Assembly (NCBI GenBank): GCA_002068415.1
Contig: MVZM01000005.1
Location: forward strand, 1 to 64,000
Reading direction: 5' to 3'
Length of the DNA stretch: 64,000 nt
Origin: Tenericutes bacterium ADurb.BinA124
GTDB lineage: Bacteria; Bacillota_I; Bacilli_A; ML615J-28; CAG-698
This document shows positions 62,712-64,000 of this stretch, one piece after another (position 1 is the stretch's first letter; each line of letters starts with the position of its first letter). Under the pieces are notes generated by a model. The model was not told the origin of the DNA, searched no databases, and was given only the letters and a program-made list of their open reading frames with translations. The position numbers were made by a program, and so were the translations under genes.

Positions 62712-63449
62712 TTACTGAGGTTTTTTAAAATTAAAAATCGCTAAGGCTTCATCCGTATATTGTTCATCGGTCTTTAAAACATATAAGGGCGGCTCAACAA
62801 CAACATCGTGTTTTTGGTTTTGCTTGGCTTCAAACAAAAATAAGAGCGCCGAAGCGGAATCCACCCGCGGATAAACAAAGCGTATTCGTTTAATCCCAAA
62901 ATGATTTTCTTCAAGTAAAGAAACAATTTCCGCAAGTCGTTCACAACGATGAACCATATAAAGCGAGCCCTTGGTTTTTAATAATTTTCTTGCTTCGGTA
63001 ATGATATCCGCAAGCGTGATTTTTACTTCATGGCGGGCGATTGTTAAAAAATCGCTTTGGTTGGTACGGCTGTGGTGATGATATTTAAAATAGGGGGGAT
63101 TACTGGTAACAATATCAAAGGTATTCGCTCCCAGCTGTTGGTGAACATTTTTAATATCAGCCTGAAGAATGGTAATCTGCTCTTGTTTATGGTTGAGGGC
63201 AACACTGCGAACCGCTAAAGTAAAGGCTTCACTTTGTAATTCCACACCGATAATCGGTGAAGTGGTTTTAAGCGTTAAATAAAGGGGAATCGGCGCATTA
63301 CCACAACCCAAATCAATAATTCTTTGGGGAATGTTTTTGGTAACAACAAAATCAGCTAAGAGCATGGAATCTAATGAGAAAGCAAACATCCCTTCTTTTT
63401 GAATGATTTTTAACTGGTCATGCCCCAATAAATCATGAATCATTTCCAT
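62712..63449 (-). CDS. TrmN6-like tRNA adenine-N6 methyltransferase
   Basis: A class I SAM methyltransferase of about 245 residues. It has FSLDSMLLADFV, the SAM motif IIDLGCGNAPIPLYL, and the catalytic NPPY motif in IVTSNPPYFK, the layout of the YfiC/TrmN6 family that makes m6A37 in tRNA1(Val). The start is uncertain: 63449 (GTGGA 5 bases upstream), 63443 and 63467 are possible, all within the end of ricT. It is thus translated with ricT. Confidence 0.88.
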   Translation of the reverse strand: MEMIHDLLGHDQLKIIQKEGMFAFSLDSMLLADFVVTKNIPQRIIDLGCGNAPIPLYLTLKTTSPIIGVELQSEAFTLAVRSVALNHKQEQITILQADIKNVHQQLGANTFDIVTSNPPYFKYHHHSRTNQSDFLTIARHEVKITLADIITEARKLLKTKGSLYMVHRCERLAEIVSLLEENHFGIKRIRFVYPRVDSASALLFLFEAKQNQKHDVVVEPPLYVLKTDEQYTDEALAIFNFKKPQ

Positions 63450-64000
63450 TGTTGTCCACAACATCATCGGTTAAGTCTTCCGGTTTAACATCTTCTTCAT
63501 GACCGGAAAGTTTAACTAAATCTTTGGCTTGCCAAACTTCAATATTATCGCCGTTAGCGGTTTTCACAATCTCCCTTAACAAATCAACACTGACAACTTT
63601 GCATCCATCGCAAGTTGGCGTCTTGACCATATCACCAACCAAAGGAATCCGAGCTCGCAACTCTTGATATAAATCATTTTCATAAGCAATGCAACACATT
63701 AATTTGCCACACAAACCGGCGACTTTTGATGAACTTAATGTCATACCTTGGTCTTTAGCCATTTTCATGGTCACTTGCCCAAATTCCCTTAAATGGGAAA
63801 CACAGCAAACCGCACGACCGCAAGGCCCCATACCACCAATAAACTTCGCCCCTTCACGAGGGCCAACCTGACGCAGTTCAATCCGAATGCGAAATTCACT
63901 TGCTAAATCTTTCAACAATTCGCGAAAGTCAACGCGTCCTTCCGCTGTATAATAAATAATAATTTTTTGGCGGTCAATGGTATATTCACAATCCAGCAAT
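63433..64000 (-). CDS. ricT: RicT (YaaT), PSP1-type protein, incomplete at the window edge
   Basis: The C-terminal 188 residues of a PSP1-domain protein; the N-terminus lies beyond 64000. GGMGPCGRAVCCVSHLREFG and VAGLCGKLMCCIAYENDLYQ carry the paired cysteines. In Bacillus subtilis RicT, with RicA and RicF, holds [4Fe-4S] clusters and stimulates RNase Y processing and other regulatory steps. The end is acidic and low-complexity. Neighbours (TrmN6-like gene and rsmI) match the usual Bacilli order near holB/tmk. Confidence 0.93.
   Translation of the reverse strand, partial: LLDCEYTIDRQKIIIYYTAEGRVDFRELLKDLASEFRIRIELRQVGPREGAKFIGGMGPCGRAVCCVSHLREFGQVTMKMAKDQGMTLSSSKVAGLCGKLMCCIAYENDLYQELRARIPLVGDMVKTPTCDGCKVVSVDLLREIVKTANGDNIEVWQAKDLVKLSGHEEDVKPEDLTDDVVDNNGNDS

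Noticed and set aside
1-64000. CRISPR arrays
   Set aside because: No regularly spaced direct repeats of 25-40 bases were seen; the repeated motifs are isolated pairs or triples.

Overview
The window looks like the chromosome of a low-GC, anaerobic or fermentative member of the Bacillota. A Bacilli-side lineage such as the Acholeplasma/Izemoplasma or Erysipelotrichia-like groups fits best, but this is inference from gene content. Supporting signs are a SUF Fe-S operon, a one-chain pyruvate:ferredoxin oxidoreductase, an LtaS-type lipoteichoic acid synthase, extended -10 promoters (TGnTATAAT) and strong AGGAGG-type ribosome binding sites. UGA is used as a stop, so the genetic code is the standard bacterial one. 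Most genes lie on the minus strand, and many neighbours overlap by ATGA.

Layout: 0-6 kb holds a large coiled-coil lipoprotein with a degenerate tail, a truncated KilA-N relic bracketed by a dispersed 12-bp repeat, and an APH-like kinase fused to an ASCH/PUA-like domain. 6-13 kb has two tRNAs (Gln, Tyr), a metal-binding lipoprotein, an SGNH hydrolase, lysS, hslO and an M42 peptidase. 13-20 kb has a GDPD/GH4/BadF-type kinase/maf operon, an ABC transporter broken in both genes, and a DUF4143 ATPase. 20-28.7 kb has rqcP-ftsH-hpt-tilS, an LtaS-like enzyme, and a permease paired with an ABC-ATPase-like protein that has lost its catalytic motifs. 28.8-34.8 kb is apbE-sufCDSUB. 35.5-39 kb is an ECF sigma factor, an RsgI-like membrane anti-sigma factor and a lipoprotein paralogue of the RsgI sensor domain. 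39-43.3 kb has nifJ and a small zincin-like protein.

43.4-47.1 kb is a gene graveyard with an IS3-type relic, methyltransferase fragments, a clipped DUF1016 nuclease, HicB-like, DUF4143 and ORF6N relics. Next comes guaB plus a GMP synthase lacking the amidotransferase domain, under a guanine riboswitch, then a second copy of the same IS relic end. 51-61.4 kb has a radical SAM protein and a four-glycosidase operon (GH2-GH3-GH13-GH36). 61.4-64 kb has rsmI, a TerB-like protein, a TrmN6-like methyltransferase and ricT, which runs off the edge.

The strongest candidate for something new is the ECF/RsgI/lipoprotein set. The sigma gene and the lipoprotein gene share a 34-nt upstream block with identical spacing, which predicts an autoregulated surface-stress regulon.
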